NCBI RefSeq assembly: GCF_900111485.1
Contig: NZ_FOIC01000004.1
Coordinates: forward strand, 186,001-250,000
Source of the DNA: Natrinema hispanicum
GTDB taxonomy: Archaea; Halobacteriota; Halobacteria; Halobacteriales; Natrialbaceae
DNA length: 64,000 nt
Reading direction: 5' to 3'
Positions 25,153 through 34,515 of the stretch are shown piece by piece. Both the position numbers and the translations under genes were made by a program. The notes under the pieces were generated by a model. It searched no databases. It was not told the DNA's origin and saw only the letters and a list, made by a program, of their open reading frames with translations. How positions within the stretch are numbered: position 1 is the stretch's first letter; every line of letters begins with the position of its first letter.

Positions 25153-25811
25153 CACGACAGCTCGTCGAGAGCGACGAGTTCCTCGACGAGCGTCCGATGG
25201 GCGCGGCGAAGCCGCTCGGAGAGCGCCTGATGGGAGATGTCGAGTTCGTCCGAGAGTTTGTCCATGTCCATCTCGCGGGGAATCTCGTAATAGCCGTACT
25301 CGAGGGCCGCGATCAGCGATTCGTACTGGGCGTCGGTGAGCCCGAACCGGCCGTGGCGACGCTCCTCGAGTCGGTGGATACGCAAGATCTCGATGGAAAG
25401 TCCCTGCTCGGTCGCGAACTCGTAGGTACGTGAGAGTGTCGCCCGGTCATGGAAAAGCATGCGGAACTGCCACCGCGTATTCTCGACAGTTGCGTCGAGC
25501 ACCGTCGCGTGCGCGTCGGTCAACAAAGACACCGTGACAGCGACGTCGCTGGTCCACTCGATCCGGTACAGTGCAGTGTCGTCACGGGCAACGAGTCGGG
25601 TCGCGTCGTCGACGCTCGGATCGGCTGCCAGTGCGTCGTCGACGGCTGCAAGCGTCGATGAATCGGTGGCAAACCAGACGTACGGCATGACGTGTTCCGG
25701 ATCGGCGGCGACGACGCGTTCGACCGCCACGTCGACATCGGGCACCGCCTCGAGCGTGCCACCGAGTGCGACCTCGGCGGCAGGGACGGCGAGTTCCGCG
25801 ATGGTACTCAT
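25152..25811 (-). CDS. Bat-type HTH regulator (paralogue of 7342-8022)
   Basis: 219-aa member of the bacterio-opsin-activator-like family. MSTIAELAVPAAEVALGGTLE parallels the start of the gene at 7342, and the HTH_10 region (about 155-215) has LTDAQYESLIAALEYGYYEIPREMDMDKLSDELDISHQALSERLRRAHR. The ATG at 25811 is chosen by that alignment; the open frame runs further upstream without support. Divergent from moaA and coupled to the small gene downstream. Targets unknown. Confidence 0.82.
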   Translation of the reverse strand: MSTIAELAVPAAEVALGGTLEAVPDVDVAVERVVAADPEHVMPYVWFATDSSTLAAVDDALAADPSVDDATRLVARDDTALYRIEWTSDVAVTVSLLTDAHATVLDATVENTRWQFRMLFHDRATLSRTYEFATEQGLSIEILRIHRLEERRHGRFGLTDAQYESLIAALEYGYYEIPREMDMDKLSDELDISHQALSERLRRAHRTLVEELVALDELS

Positions 25812-25962
25812 GATAGAGAGAACCACACGGAGCGTCATGATAGTGGGGTCGGGCATGCCGTGCGAACGTCCGGCGCGGCACGCGCTGTCCTGCAACCGAA
25901 ATCGGTTACGAGACCCCAAATATGCCGGCGCACTTAAGCAGATTCGGATGTAAACGAGTAGC

Positions 25963-26970
25963 ATGCTCACCGACGAATTCGGGCGGGAGGTAACTGGCGT
26001 CCGTGTCTCCCTCACCGATCGGTGTAATTTCGACTGTGTCTACTGTCACAACGAAGGATTAGGCGACACCCGTGGGCCGATGGAGCCGGCGGACAACGAG
26101 ATGAGCGCCGACGACGTCGTCCGCTTTCTCGAGGTCGTTGCCGAGTTCGACGTCGAGGCAGTCAAGTTCACCGGCGGCGAACCGCTACTTCGACAGGACT
26201 TAGAGGAGATTATCGCACGCACGCCCGACGAAATGGAGGTTTCGCTGACCACGAATGGCTCCTTTCTTCCCGGCCGCGCCGAGGGCCTCGCAGACGCCGG
26301 CTTAGAACGGGTCAACGTCTCCCAAGACGCGCTCGATCCGGCTGACTTCGCCGAGATCACGAAAAGCGGGGCCTACGAGAAGGTCATCGAAGGCGTCGAG
26401 GCAGCGCTTTCCGCAGGGCTCGACCCGGTCAAACTCAATATGGTCGTCTTCGAGCATACGGCGGGCTACGTCCCGGAGATGGTCGACCACGTCGCCGAAA
26501 ACGACGGGCTCCAGTTACAATTGATCGAATACATGCCCGAACTGACCGGCAAGCCGGAGTGGAACATCGAGATCGAGCGGGTCCACAGCTGGCTGGCCGA
26601 GCAGGCCGACGAGATCGAGCATCGGGAGATGCACGACCGGAAACGGTACTGGGTCAACAGCAGTGAGCGACCCGACGACGGTTCGCGATCCGGTGGTGGG
26701 ATGGTCGAGATCGTTGATCCCGTCGAGAACCCGACGTTCTGTGCGAACTGCCATCGGGTCCGGGTCACCCACGAGGGCTATCTGAAGGGCTGTCTCAACC
26801 GTAACGACGACCTCAAATCGATGGGCGAGATGAGCAAACCCGAGATCCGCGAGGCGTTCCGCGACGTCGTCGCCAACCGGGTGCCCTACTACGGTGAGTA
26901 CATGATTCGAAACGACGAGGGGGAGTGGGAGCTAAACGAGAAGTATATCGACGAGTACGCCGAGGTCTGA
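25963..26970 (+). CDS. moaA: GTP 3',8-cyclase MoaA
   Basis: Radical-SAM enzyme for the first step of molybdenum cofactor synthesis, converting GTP to 3',8-cyclo-GTP. The N-terminal SAM cluster motif is [15 protein letters not shown] (about 17-31) and the second cluster is carried by [20 protein letters not shown] (about 258-277); GGEPLLR is present near 72. 335 aa, normal. CACTTAAGC at 25931-25939 is the TATA-like element at leaderless spacing. Other moa genes are not in the window. Confidence 0.93.
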   Translation: MLTDEFGREVTGVRVSLTDRCNFDCVYCHNEGLGDTRGPMEPADNEMSADDVVRFLEVVAEFDVEAVKFTGGEPLLRQDLEEIIARTPDEMEVSLTTNGSFLPGRAEGLADAGLERVNVSQDALDPADFAEITKSGAYEKVIEGVEAALSAGLDPVKLNMVVFEHTAGYVPEMVDHVAENDGLQLQLIEYMPELTGKPEWNIEIERVHSWLAEQADEIEHREMHDRKRYWVNSSERPDDGSRSGGGMVEIVDPVENPTFCANCHRVRVTHEGYLKGCLNRNDDLKSMGEMSKPEIREAFRDVVANRVPYYGEYMIRNDEGEWELNEKYIDEYAEV

Positions 26971-27158
26971 CCGTCGGGTTCAAGCGGTGGCCCCCTGCGT
27001 GGGTGGATATCGACTCGAGCGCGGTATATTCTGGAAGCGAGTCACACGATCGGCCGCCGTCTTTCGTTGCCCTTAAGTATTCGACGGGGGTAGGAGCGAG
27101 TGCAATACGTGTAGGGGAGCGATCCCCGAGTCCGAGAGGGCGATGATAGACCGACCGT

Positions 27159-27241
27159 GTTGTGGTAGCCAAGCGGCCCAAGGCGCATGGTTGCTAACCA
27201 TGTGGCGTCAAGCCTCCGGGGTTCGAATCCCCGCCACAACG
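27159..27241 (+). tRNA. tRNA-Ser (GCT)
   Basis: Class II tRNA with acceptor stem GTTGTGG/CCACAAC (27159-27165 and 27234-27240), discriminator G at 27241, anticodon stem CATGG/CCATG around loop TTGCTAA giving anticodon GCT, a long variable arm and T arm with GTTCGAATC. Reads AGC/AGU serine codons. CCA is not encoded and no intron is present. A GGGGA-GCGA-TCCCC mini-hairpin lies upstream at 27114-27127. It precedes the uS13 operon by about 70 bp. Confidence 0.95.
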
Positions 27242-27314
27242 TCGGATCCTTCGCTGGCGTTTTCCCGCCAGTCGATTTGCACCGCACGCAGACTAGAGAC
27301 AGATACACGACATC

Positions 27315-27833
27315 ATGAGCGCGGAAGAACCTCAAGAACAAGAAGACGACGAAGATCTCCGCTACTTCGTCCGCATCGGGCAAACCGACCTCGATGGGAC
27401 GAAGTCCGTCGAGCGCTCGCTCACGGAGATGAACGGGATCGGTCGCCGGACCGCCCGACTCATCGCCGAGGAAGCGGGCGTCGACCGAACGGCGACGTTC
27501 GGCCGACTCGACGACGACGTCATCGACGCGGTCGTCGAGGTCGTCGAAAACTACGCCAACGAAGTCCCGGACTGGCTCAACAACCGCCAGTCGGACTTCT
27601 ACACCGGCGAGACGACCCACGAGATCGGCAACGATCTTCAGTTGACTCGACAGCACGACATCAACCGGATGAAGATGATCGACTCCTACAAGGGCGTTCG
27701 CCACAAGCGCGGCCAGAAGGTCCGCGGGCAGCGCACCAAGTCCACCGGTCGTACGGAGGGCACCATCGGAGTCAACGTCGAAGAGATCCGCGAAGAACAG
27801 GCCGAAGGCGGCGAAGAGGGTGAGGGCGAATAA
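27315..27833 (+). CDS. rps13: 30S ribosomal protein uS13
   Basis: 172 aa. [33 protein letters not shown] is the N-terminal helical core and the C-terminal part has the basic [26 protein letters not shown] segment that reaches tRNA/23S contacts in the subunit bridge. Haloarchaeal acidic extensions at both ends. First gene of the uS13-uS4-uS11-Rpo3 cluster; its stop and the uS4 start share one base (TAATG). Confidence 0.96.
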   Translation: MSAEEPQEQEDDEDLRYFVRIGQTDLDGTKSVERSLTEMNGIGRRTARLIAEEAGVDRTATFGRLDDDVIDAVVEVVENYANEVPDWLNNRQSDFYTGETTHEIGNDLQLTRQHDINRMKMIDSYKGVRHKRGQKVRGQRTKSTGRTEGTIGVNVEEIREEQAEGGEEGEGE

Positions 27834-28354
27834 TGCCACTCGGCACCGACACCAAGCAGTACGAGACGCCGAATCACCCCTACCAGGGTGAACGCATCGC
27901 CTCCGAACACTCCCTTGTCGACCGCTACGGCCTCAAGAACAAGGAAGAACTCTGGCGCGCCCAGTCCGAGCTTCGCTCCTACCGGCGCGAGGCCCGCGAC
28001 CTGCTCGGCCAGGCCCAAGGCGACGAAACCGTCATCCGCCGCTCCGAGGAGTTCCTCGGTCGGCTCAAGCGCGTCGGCATCCTCGACGAGACCGACGAAC
28101 TCGGCGACGTCCTGTCGCTCGAGATCGAAGATGTCCTCGAGCGCCGACTGCAGACGGTCGTCTACCGATCCGGACTGGCGAACACGACCCAGCAGGCTCG
28201 GCAGTTCATCAGCCACGGTCACGTTGTGGTCGACGGCCAGCGCCACAGCGTCCCATCCTACGTCGTCGACGTTGACGAGGAGGACCTGGTGGCCTTCGAC
28301 GAGAACAGTCCACTCGCGGACGAACTTCACCCCGAACGCGCGGAGGGTCAGTAA
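27833..28354 (+). CDS. rps4: 30S ribosomal protein uS4
   Basis: 173-aa primary 16S-binding protein. The S4 RNA-binding domain is [43 protein letters not shown] (about 103-145); the N-terminal region ([13 protein letters not shown]) is standard for archaea. No zinc cysteines, as usual in archaea. Overlaps the preceding gene by one base. Confidence 0.96.
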   Translation: MPLGTDTKQYETPNHPYQGERIASEHSLVDRYGLKNKEELWRAQSELRSYRREARDLLGQAQGDETVIRRSEEFLGRLKRVGILDETDELGDVLSLEIEDVLERRLQTVVYRSGLANTTQQARQFISHGHVVVDGQRHSVPSYVVDVDEEDLVAFDENSPLADELHPERAEGQ

Positions 28355-28357
28355 ACC

Positions 28358-28747
28358 ATGAGCCAGGACGACGACAAGTGGGGCATCGCCCACGTGCACG
28401 CATCGTTTAACAACACCGTCATGACCGTGACCGACCTCACGGGCGCGGAGACGATCGCCAAGTCCTCCGGTGGGACGGCGGTCAAACAGAACCGCGACGA
28501 GGCATCGCCGTACGCGGCCATGCAGATGGCCGAGTCCATCGCCGAAGAGGTCAAAGCGGCCGGCATCACGGGCCTGCACGTTCGCGTGCGTGGCCCCGGC
28601 GGCAACCTCCAGAAGTCCCCCGGTCCCGGTGCGCAGGCGACGATCCGCGCGCTCGCGCGCTCGGGCATCGAAATCGGGCGCATCGAGGATGTCACGCCGA
28701 TCCCCCACGACGGATCGCGCGCACCCAAAGGCAAGGGCGGCTACTAG
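28358..28747 (+). CDS. rps11: 30S ribosomal protein uS11
   Basis: 129 aa, complete. [26 protein letters not shown] and [41 protein letters not shown] are diagnostic; the C-terminal basic tail binds 16S rRNA at the platform. Three bases after uS4, so cotranscribed. Confidence 0.97.
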   Translation: MSQDDDKWGIAHVHASFNNTVMTVTDLTGAETIAKSSGGTAVKQNRDEASPYAAMQMAESIAEEVKAAGITGLHVRVRGPGGNLQKSPGPGAQATIRALARSGIEIGRIEDVTPIPHDGSRAPKGKGGY

Positions 28748-28750
28748 ATC

Positions 28751-29500
28751 ATGACAGAGGAGTACGACGTCGAGTTCGTCGAACGCGAGGATCGTGAGGC
28801 ACGATTCCTCGTTCGGGGCGTGACGCCCGCGTTCGCAAACGGCATTCGTCGCGCAATGGTCGCCGACGTCCCCACGATGGCGATCGACACCGTCCGGTTC
28901 GTCGAGAACTCGTCGGTGATGTTCGACGAGCAACTCGCCTTACGGCTCGGGCTCGTCCCATTGACGACGCCACCTGTCGGCGAGTTCACCGAGGACGATA
29001 CCGTCACGCTCTCGATCGACGTCGAAGGGCCGGCCACCGCCTACTCCGGCGATCTCGTCTCGAGCGACGAGCTCGTCCAGCCCGCGGACGAGAACGTTCC
29101 GATCATCGAACTCAAAGACGACCAACGCCTCGAGGCCGAGGCCGACGCCGTTTTAGACCGCGGGAAAGACCACGCCAAACATCAGGGCGGGGTCGCGGTC
29201 GGCTACCGACACCTCCAGCGCGTGGAGGTCGACGGTGATCTCCCTGAGTTCGAAGAACAGGAACGCCGGATCATCCGCGGTGTGATCGAAGACGACGGCG
29301 AACTCGTTTCCACAAGCGAGTTTGATCACGACCTCTCGAACCGATACCCGGGCAAGCAGGTCCGGGTCGAGGACGTGCCCAACGCCTTCGTCTTCCACGT
29401 GGAGACGGACGGCTCCTTTACCGTCGAAGAGCTGGTCACGCGAGCTGCAGAGACGATCGCGGCACGCGCGACCGAACTCGAAGACGCAGTACAGCTATAG
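28751..29500 (+). CDS. rpoD: DNA-directed RNA polymerase subunit D (Rpo3)
   Basis: 249-aa alpha-like assembly subunit. It has the dimerisation domain (1-50 and about 165-249: [52 protein letters not shown]) and an insert domain (about 90-160) that lacks the 4Fe-4S cysteines found in some other archaea, as in other haloarchaea. Follows uS11 by three bases. Confidence 0.95.
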   Translation: MTEEYDVEFVEREDREARFLVRGVTPAFANGIRRAMVADVPTMAIDTVRFVENSSVMFDEQLALRLGLVPLTTPPVGEFTEDDTVTLSIDVEGPATAYSGDLVSSDELVQPADENVPIIELKDDQRLEAEADAVLDRGKDHAKHQGGVAVGYRHLQRVEVDGDLPEFEEQERRIIRGVIEDDGELVSTSEFDHDLSNRYPGKQVRVEDVPNAFVFHVETDGSFTVEELVTRAAETIAARATELEDAVQL

Positions 29501-29629
29501 ATATGAACCGACGCCCCCGACCCGATCAGGACGCGCCGTTCGCCGACGCCGTGAGCGACGAGATCGGCGAGCGCTCGTCCACTGGAATCGAAAGGGGTTT
29601 GAAGGGGCGACGGATACGTGGAAGTGCGA

Positions 29630-29714
29630 GCAGGGATAGCCAAGTCAGGCCAACGGCGCAGCGTTCAGGGCGCTGTCTCGTAGGAGTCCGCAGGTTCAAA
29701 TCCTGCTCCCTGCA
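29630..29714 (+). tRNA. tRNA-Leu (CAG)
   Basis: Class II tRNA: acceptor GCAGGGA/TCCCTGC (29630-29636, 29707-29713), discriminator A at 29714, anticodon stem CAGCG/CGCTG around loop TTCAGGG giving anticodon CAG, a long variable arm and T loop GTTCAAATC. Reads CUG leucine codons. No intron, CCA not encoded. It sits between rpoD and eL18 inside the ribosomal gene cluster. Confidence 0.95.
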
Positions 29715-29801
29715 TCACTTCTCACGAATCGATTCCACCGTCGACAAGACACGCTCGTGTCTCGTCGACGTGCCAACAGTTGCAGTATTTGGAGGAAACC
29801 A

Positions 29802-30155
29802 ATGAGTAGCAAGACTAATCCGAGGCTCACCGATCTCATCGCCGAGCTGAAGTCGACGTCCCGCGAAGCGGACGCCGACGTCTGGCGAGACGTTGCGGAT
29901 CGACTCGAGAAGCCCCGGCGCACCCACGCTGAGGTGAACCTGGGCCGCATCGAGCGGTACGCACGCGAAGAAGAGACTGTCGTCGTTCCCGGCAAGGTGC
30001 TGGGTTCCGGCGCACTACAGAAAAACGTCACCGTCGCCGCCGTCAACTTCTCTTCGTCCGCAGAGACGAAGATCGAACAGGTCGGCGAACCGGTACCGCT
30101 CGAGCAAGCGCTCGAAGAGAACCCAGAAGGCTCCGACGTCCGGGTGATTCGATGA
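29802..30155 (+). CDS. rpl18e: 50S ribosomal protein eL18
   Basis: 117 aa (L18e). [49 protein letters not shown] and [11 protein letters not shown] are characteristic. ATG 29802 has GGAGG at 29791-29795, a good Shine-Dalgarno match, so this mRNA has a leader and is probably not leaderless. Its stop overlaps the uL13 start (ATGA). Confidence 0.95.
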   Translation: MSSKTNPRLTDLIAELKSTSREADADVWRDVADRLEKPRRTHAEVNLGRIERYAREEETVVVPGKVLGSGALQKNVTVAAVNFSSSAETKIEQVGEPVPLEQALEENPEGSDVRVIR

Positions 30156-30601
30156 GTCTCGCAGAGTTCGACGCCGATCTCGTCGTCGATGCCAGTGACT
30201 GCATCCTCGGTCGTGTCGCCAGCGAAGTCGCCCAGCGCGCGCTGGACGGCGAGCGCGTCGCGATCGTCAACGCCGAAGAAGCAGTCATCACCGGCGACAA
30301 AGAAGACATCTTCGAGACGTACCGCACGCGACTGCAGCTCGGCTCCGACAGCGGGCCGTACTATCCGCGACGACCGGACACGATCTTCAAGCGGTCCGTC
30401 CGCGGCATGCTGCCGTACAAGAAACCACGCGGCCGCGAAGCGCTCGACAGCGTCCGCGTCTACGTCGGCAACCCCTACGAGGACGACGACGAGCGGGACT
30501 CGGAAGTGCTCGAGGGAACGTCGCTGGATCGCCTATCGAACATCCGCTTCGTCCACCTACACGAAGTGTCCGAACAGTTAGGTGCTAACGTCACATGGTA
30601 A
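30152..30601 (+). CDS. rpl13: 50S ribosomal protein uL13
   Basis: 149 aa. [39 protein letters not shown] and [30 protein letters not shown] are family hallmarks. Starts with a 4-nt overlap after eL18 and overlaps uS9 by seven bases at its end. Confidence 0.96.
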   Translation: MSLAEFDADLVVDASDCILGRVASEVAQRALDGERVAIVNAEEAVITGDKEDIFETYRTRLQLGSDSGPYYPRRPDTIFKRSVRGMLPYKKPRGREALDSVRVYVGNPYEDDDERDSEVLEGTSLDRLSNIRFVHLHEVSEQLGANVTW

Positions 30602-30993
30602 CCAACACGAGTGGCAAGAAAAAGACGGCCGTCGCGCGAGCGACAGTCCACGAGGGCGAGGGTCGCGTTCGAATCAACTCCCAGCCCGTCGAACTGGTCG
30701 AACCCGAGATGTCCCGGCTCAAGATGCTCGAGCCGTTCCGCATCGTCGGCGAGGACCTGCGCAGTGAGATGGACATCGATGTCCGCGTCGAGGGAGGCGG
30801 CATCAGTGGTCAGGCAGACGCCGTCCGCACCGCCATCGCACGCGGCATCGTCCAGCACACCAACGACGCCGAACTCCGCGACGCGTTCATGGAGTTCGAC
30901 CGATCGCTGCTGGTCAACGACGTTCGCCAGTCCGAACCCAAGAAATGGGGCGGCCCGGGCGCTCGGGCGCGCTACCAGAAGTCCTACCGCTAA
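30595..30993 (+). CDS. rps9: 30S ribosomal protein uS9
   Basis: 132 aa, complete. [27 protein letters not shown] and the C-terminal [14 protein letters not shown] tail, whose last Arg contacts P-site tRNA, are intact. Between uL13 and Rpo10 in the conserved archaeal order. Confidence 0.97.
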   Translation: MVTNTSGKKKTAVARATVHEGEGRVRINSQPVELVEPEMSRLKMLEPFRIVGEDLRSEMDIDVRVEGGGISGQADAVRTAIARGIVQHTNDAELRDAFMEFDRSLLVNDVRQSEPKKWGGPGARARYQKSYR

Positions 30994-31005
30994 GGTGATC
31001 AACGC

Positions 31006-31200
31006 ATGATGGTACCGGTCCGGTGTTTCACCTGTGGTAACGTCGTCGGCGAACACTGGGAGGAGTTCGACGAACGAGCCAACGAGGGCGACGAGGACCC
31101 CGAAAAGGTCCTCGACGAGCTCGGCGTCGACCGCTACTGCTGTCGGCGGATGCTCGTCAGTCACAAAGACCTGGTCGACATCGTCTCCCCGTACCAGTAA
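31006..31200 (+). CDS. rpoN: DNA-directed RNA polymerase subunit N (Rpo10)
   Basis: 64 aa. Zinc-binding CFTCG near residue 7 and the paired CC in DRYCCRRML (about 44-49) are both present, as is the conserved [17 protein letters not shown] before the start acts as ribosome-binding site. A second ATG at 31009 gives the more usual MVPVRCFTC start. Confidence 0.96.
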   Translation: MMVPVRCFTCGNVVGEHWEEFDERANEGDEDPEKVLDELGVDRYCCRRMLVSHKDLVDIVSPYQ

Positions 31201-31202
31201 CA

Positions 31203-31388
31203 ATGCAACAACAACAGCACAACCGCTACGAGAAAGCACGCATCCTCGGTGCACGAGCGCTGCAGGTCTCGTATGGCGCGCCGGTGTTGATCGAAACCGA
31301 CCAGACGCAACCGATCCTCATCGCCGCCGAGGAGTACGACGCCGGCGTGTTGCCGTTTACCGTCAAGCGGGGGTACGATCGCAAATGA
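31203..31388 (+). CDS. rpoK: DNA-directed RNA polymerase subunit K (Rpo6)
   Basis: 61 aa, omega-like subunit. [24 protein letters not shown] is the conserved core that clamps the largest subunit. Overlaps the enolase start by four bases. Confidence 0.94.
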   Translation: MQQQQHNRYEKARILGARALQVSYGAPVLIETDQTQPILIAAEEYDAGVLPFTVKRGYDRK

Positions 31389-32590
31389 CACTCATCACAG
31401 ATATCCGACTGCGACGCATCCTCGACTCGCGAGGCAACCCGACGGTCGAAGCCGACGTCGTGACCGAAAGCGGCGGCTTCGGCCGTGCTGCAGCACCGAG
31501 CGGTGCCAGCACTGGCGAGTACGAAGCCGTCGAGCGGCCGCCGTCCGAGGCGATCGCTGCGGCTCGAGAACACGCCGTGCCGCGGCTCGTCGGCGAGGTC
31601 TACGCGGGCAACCAGCGTGACGTCGACGCCGCATTGCACGCTGCTGATGGTACCGACGACTTTTCGGAGATCGGTGCCAACAGCGCGGTCGCCATCTCGA
31701 TGGCTGCCGCAAAGGCCGGTGCCGACGTGCTCGGTGCTCCGCTGTTCCAGCACCTCGGTGGGACGTTCCGCGGCAACAACTTCCCGATTCCGCTCGGTAA
31801 CGTCGTCGGCGGTGGCGAACACGCTGCCGACGCAACCGACATTCAGGAGTTCTTGGCGGCACCCGTCGGCGCACCGAGCGTCGAAGACGCCGTCTTTGCC
31901 AACGCGGCCGTCCACGCTGCCGTCTCTGATCTGCTGTCCGAACGTGGCGTCCCCTGTGGCAAGGGCGACGAGGGCGCGTGGGCACCGTCGATCGACGACG
32001 GCGACGCGTTCGAAATCGTCGACGAGGCGGTTTCGATGGTCGAAGACGAGGTCGGCTTCGAGATCAAATTCGGCCTCGACGTCGCCGGTGCAGAGCTGTA
32101 CGACGCCGATTCTGGCACCTACGAGTACAGCGACCAGAGCCGCGACACCGACGAGCAGATCGCATACATCGCCGATCTCGTCGAGGAGTACGACCTCGTC
32201 TATGTCGAGGATCCGCTCGACGAGGACGATTACGACGCCTTCGCCGACCTCACCGACGAAGTCGGCGATCAGACGCTGATCTGCGGTGACGACCTGTTCG
32301 TCACGAACACCGACCGTCTCGTCGAGGGCATCGATCGTGACGCGGCCAACAGCATCCTGATCAAGCCAAACCAGATCGGGACGCTTTCGGACGCCTTCGA
32401 CGCGATCGAACTCGCAACCGAGAACGGCTACGACTCGGTCGTCTCTCACCGGTCGGGCGAGACCGAAGACGCGACGATCGCACACCTCGCCGTCGCGACC
32501 GACGCCCCCTACATCAAGACGGGTGCCGTCGGCGGCGAGCGAACTGCAAAGCTAAACGAGCTCATTCGAATCGCAGACGACGCGACATGA
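31385..32590 (+). CDS. eno: enolase
   Basis: 401-aa phosphopyruvate hydratase, glycolysis/gluconeogenesis. [22 protein letters not shown] at the start; active-site residues are in the ASTGEYEA loop, [10 protein letters not shown] (metal Asp), VEDPLDEDD (metal Glu), CGDDLFVTN (metal Asp), LIKPNQIGT (catalytic Lys) and [12 protein letters not shown] 31385 overlaps the rpoK stop (ATGA) and its own stop overlaps uS2, so glycolysis is tied to the transcription/translation operon, as in other haloarchaea. Confidence 0.96.
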   Translation: MTLITDIRLRRILDSRGNPTVEADVVTESGGFGRAAAPSGASTGEYEAVERPPSEAIAAAREHAVPRLVGEVYAGNQRDVDAALHAADGTDDFSEIGANSAVAISMAAAKAGADVLGAPLFQHLGGTFRGNNFPIPLGNVVGGGEHAADATDIQEFLAAPVGAPSVEDAVFANAAVHAAVSDLLSERGVPCGKGDEGAWAPSIDDGDAFEIVDEAVSMVEDEVGFEIKFGLDVAGAELYDADSGTYEYSDQSRDTDEQIAYIADLVEEYDLVYVEDPLDEDDYDAFADLTDEVGDQTLICGDDLFVTNTDRLVEGIDRDAANSILIKPNQIGTLSDAFDAIELATENGYDSVVSHRSGETEDATIAHLAVATDAPYIKTGAVGGERTAKLNELIRIADDAT

Positions 32591-33393
32591 CAGACAACGA
32601 CGCAACCCAAGAAGGGCTCGACGCCGCCGAGGAGGAAATCGACGAGGAGCCAGCCGAAGGGGCTGGCCCCGCCGCCGAGGAGGATGTCGAGTCTGCAGCC
32701 GAACAGCCCGCCGACGCCGAGGGAGCCCCCGCGGCCGAGGCCGAAGAAGCCGACGACGCCGCCGAGGAGGACGCCGGTCCAACCCTCGACGACGACGTCA
32801 TGTCCGACGAGGAAGCGGACCTGCTGATCCCCGTCGAGGACTACCTCGGCGCTGGCGTCCACATCGGGACCCAGCAGAAGACCGCCGACATGGAGCGGTT
32901 CATCCACCGCGTCCGAACCGACGGTCTCTACGTGCTGGACGTCTCGAAGACCGACGGCCGGATCCGCACGGCCGCGGACTTCCTCGCCAACTACGACCCC
33001 GAACAGATCCTGGTCACGTCCTCGCGCCAGTACGGTCGCTTCCCAGCCGAGAAGTTCGCCGAGGCCGTCGGCGCTCGCGCCCGCACCGGTCGCTTCATCC
33101 CGGGCACGCTGACCAACCCGAAGTACGACGGCTACATCGAGCCGGACGTGCTCGTCGTCACTGACCCGATCGGCGACGCCCAGGCCGTCAAAGAGGCCAT
33201 CACGGTCGGCATCCCGGTCATCGCGATGTGTGACTCGAACAACCAGCTCAGCAACGTCGACCTCGTCGTCCCGACGAACAACAAGGGTCGCAAGGCCCTC
33301 TCGGTCGTCTACTGGCTGCTGGCCAACGAGGTCCTCGACCGCCGCGGCGCAGAGCCGTCCTACTCGCTCGAGGACTTCGAGAGCACGGTCTAA
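32587..33393 (+). CDS. rps2: 30S ribosomal protein uS2 with acidic N-terminal extension
   Basis: 268 aa. The S2 fold starts about residue 80 ([41 protein letters not shown]) and continues with [19 protein letters not shown] and PGTLTNPKY. Before it lies a low-complexity Glu/Ala/Asp-rich extension of about 75 residues, without visible domain. Overlaps enolase by four bases; last gene of the run before a convergent regulator. Confidence 0.94.
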   Translation: MTDNDATQEGLDAAEEEIDEEPAEGAGPAAEEDVESAAEQPADAEGAPAAEAEEADDAAEEDAGPTLDDDVMSDEEADLLIPVEDYLGAGVHIGTQQKTADMERFIHRVRTDGLYVLDVSKTDGRIRTAADFLANYDPEQILVTSSRQYGRFPAEKFAEAVGARARTGRFIPGTLTNPKYDGYIEPDVLVVTDPIGDAQAVKEAITVGIPVIAMCDSNNQLSNVDLVVPTNNKGRKALSVVYWLLANEVLDRRGAEPSYSLEDFESTV

Positions 33394-33478
33394 GGCGTTC
33401 GGTATCGGCGCTGTTCGTTTTCTCACCGCAGCTTACACCGCGAGTAGCACGACCAGCAGCGGCACTCAGACTGCGTGA

Positions 33479-34399
33479 TTACGACCCGTCCGCGAGCAAC
33501 TGTTCGACCAGTTCGGCGGCATCGACGGCCGTCGCCCCGAAGACGTAGGTCGCGGGTTCGATCCCGAACGCGCCGCGGTGGTAGGCAACGCGGGGAACCG
33601 ACCCACGCTCTTCGAAGCGGCGTCTGAGGTGTTTGCCGCGGTCCTCGTAGGTGGCGTCGAACTCGAGTGGCTCGATGCCCAGTTCCGTGGCGGCTTCGAG
33701 CAGGTCGTCGTCGGTGGCGACATTGGTCGCACCGCGGATACTCGAGTCGACCGTGTTGGCGGCGATGATCGCCGTCGCAACGTGTTTCGAGGCTCCGAAC
33801 TCGGGATTGGCCGGAATCTCGATCCGGCCGCCCATAGCGTAGATCCGGCCAGGGATCGCAGCGATGTCGGTCTCGTCGGCTGGGTCGGGAAGCCCCATGC
33901 CGACGTTGGTCCCGACGTTCGGAATCGAGTCGGCCATGCCAGGGATCGCAGCGAGCGTCCGCGCGGCAGTCCGGACGTTCGAAAGCACATCGCGTTCGGC
34001 ACGCACGTCGGGATCGAGCCCCCGAACGCAGAGATCACAGCCCAGTCCCTGTAACTCCGGCATCGCTTCCTCGTGGAGTTCACAGATCGGGCCACGATCC
34101 TCGAGGTTGCGGATCAACGCGAGGAGTTCGGCGAGTGCGTCGTAGCCGTCCAGTTCGCCGCTTGCGAGGCCATCGGCGATCCGGTCGACAGTTGCGACGG
34201 TTTCGGGGTCGTCGCGAAAGCGATCGTCGCCGCCACCCTCGCCGCCGACGTACTTGCTGACCGCAGCCTGAGTCACGCCGAGTTCGGCGGCGATTTCTTT
34301 CTGAGTCAGCCCACGGTCGGCGAGTCGCGTCGCCAACATTGCCCGCACGGTCGGCAGGAACCGATCGACGACGAGTTCGCTCGGCAAGACGAGTGTCAT
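33479..34399 (-). CDS. HTH-ThiN protein, probable thiamine regulator ThiR
   Basis: 306 aa. The N-terminal HTH (about 1-60: LTQKEIAAELGVTQAAVSKYVGGEG) is joined to a small Cys-bearing linker (LGCDLCVRGLDP) and a C-terminal ThiN domain (about 150-306: IPNVGTNVGMGLPDPADETDIAAIPGRI...GAFGIEPATYVFG). ThiN fused to ThiD is a thiamine-phosphate synthase; an HTH-ThiN fusion without ThiD is the architecture of ThiR, the archaeal repressor/activator that senses thiamine phosphates. No thiamine genes are in the window, so targets are elsewhere. Divergent from mvk. Confidence 0.78.
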   Translation of the reverse strand: MTLVLPSELVVDRFLPTVRAMLATRLADRGLTQKEIAAELGVTQAAVSKYVGGEGGGDDRFRDDPETVATVDRIADGLASGELDGYDALAELLALIRNLEDRGPICELHEEAMPELQGLGCDLCVRGLDPDVRAERDVLSNVRTAARTLAAIPGMADSIPNVGTNVGMGLPDPADETDIAAIPGRIYAMGGRIEIPANPEFGASKHVATAIIAANTVDSSIRGATNVATDDDLLEAATELGIEPLEFDATYEDRGKHLRRRFEERGSVPRVAYHRGAFGIEPATYVFGATAVDAAELVEQLLADGS

Positions 34400-34515
34400 A
34401 CGACCGTCGTACGGCCCCACCGTCATAAGTCCGCCTGCGTTCTGGTCGCCACCGCGCCGACTGCAAGCGCCGAGACAAAGATAGCTATTAACCGTCGTCG
34501 TGCGAATCGCCGGGC

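Noticed and set aside
27686-28933. 415-aa minus-strand frame across uS13, uS4, uS11 and rpoD
   Set aside because: It runs antisense through four certain genes and has no recognisable domain.
29503-29805. 100-aa frame over the tRNA-Leu region
   Set aside because: It runs through the tRNA gene and has no conserved features.
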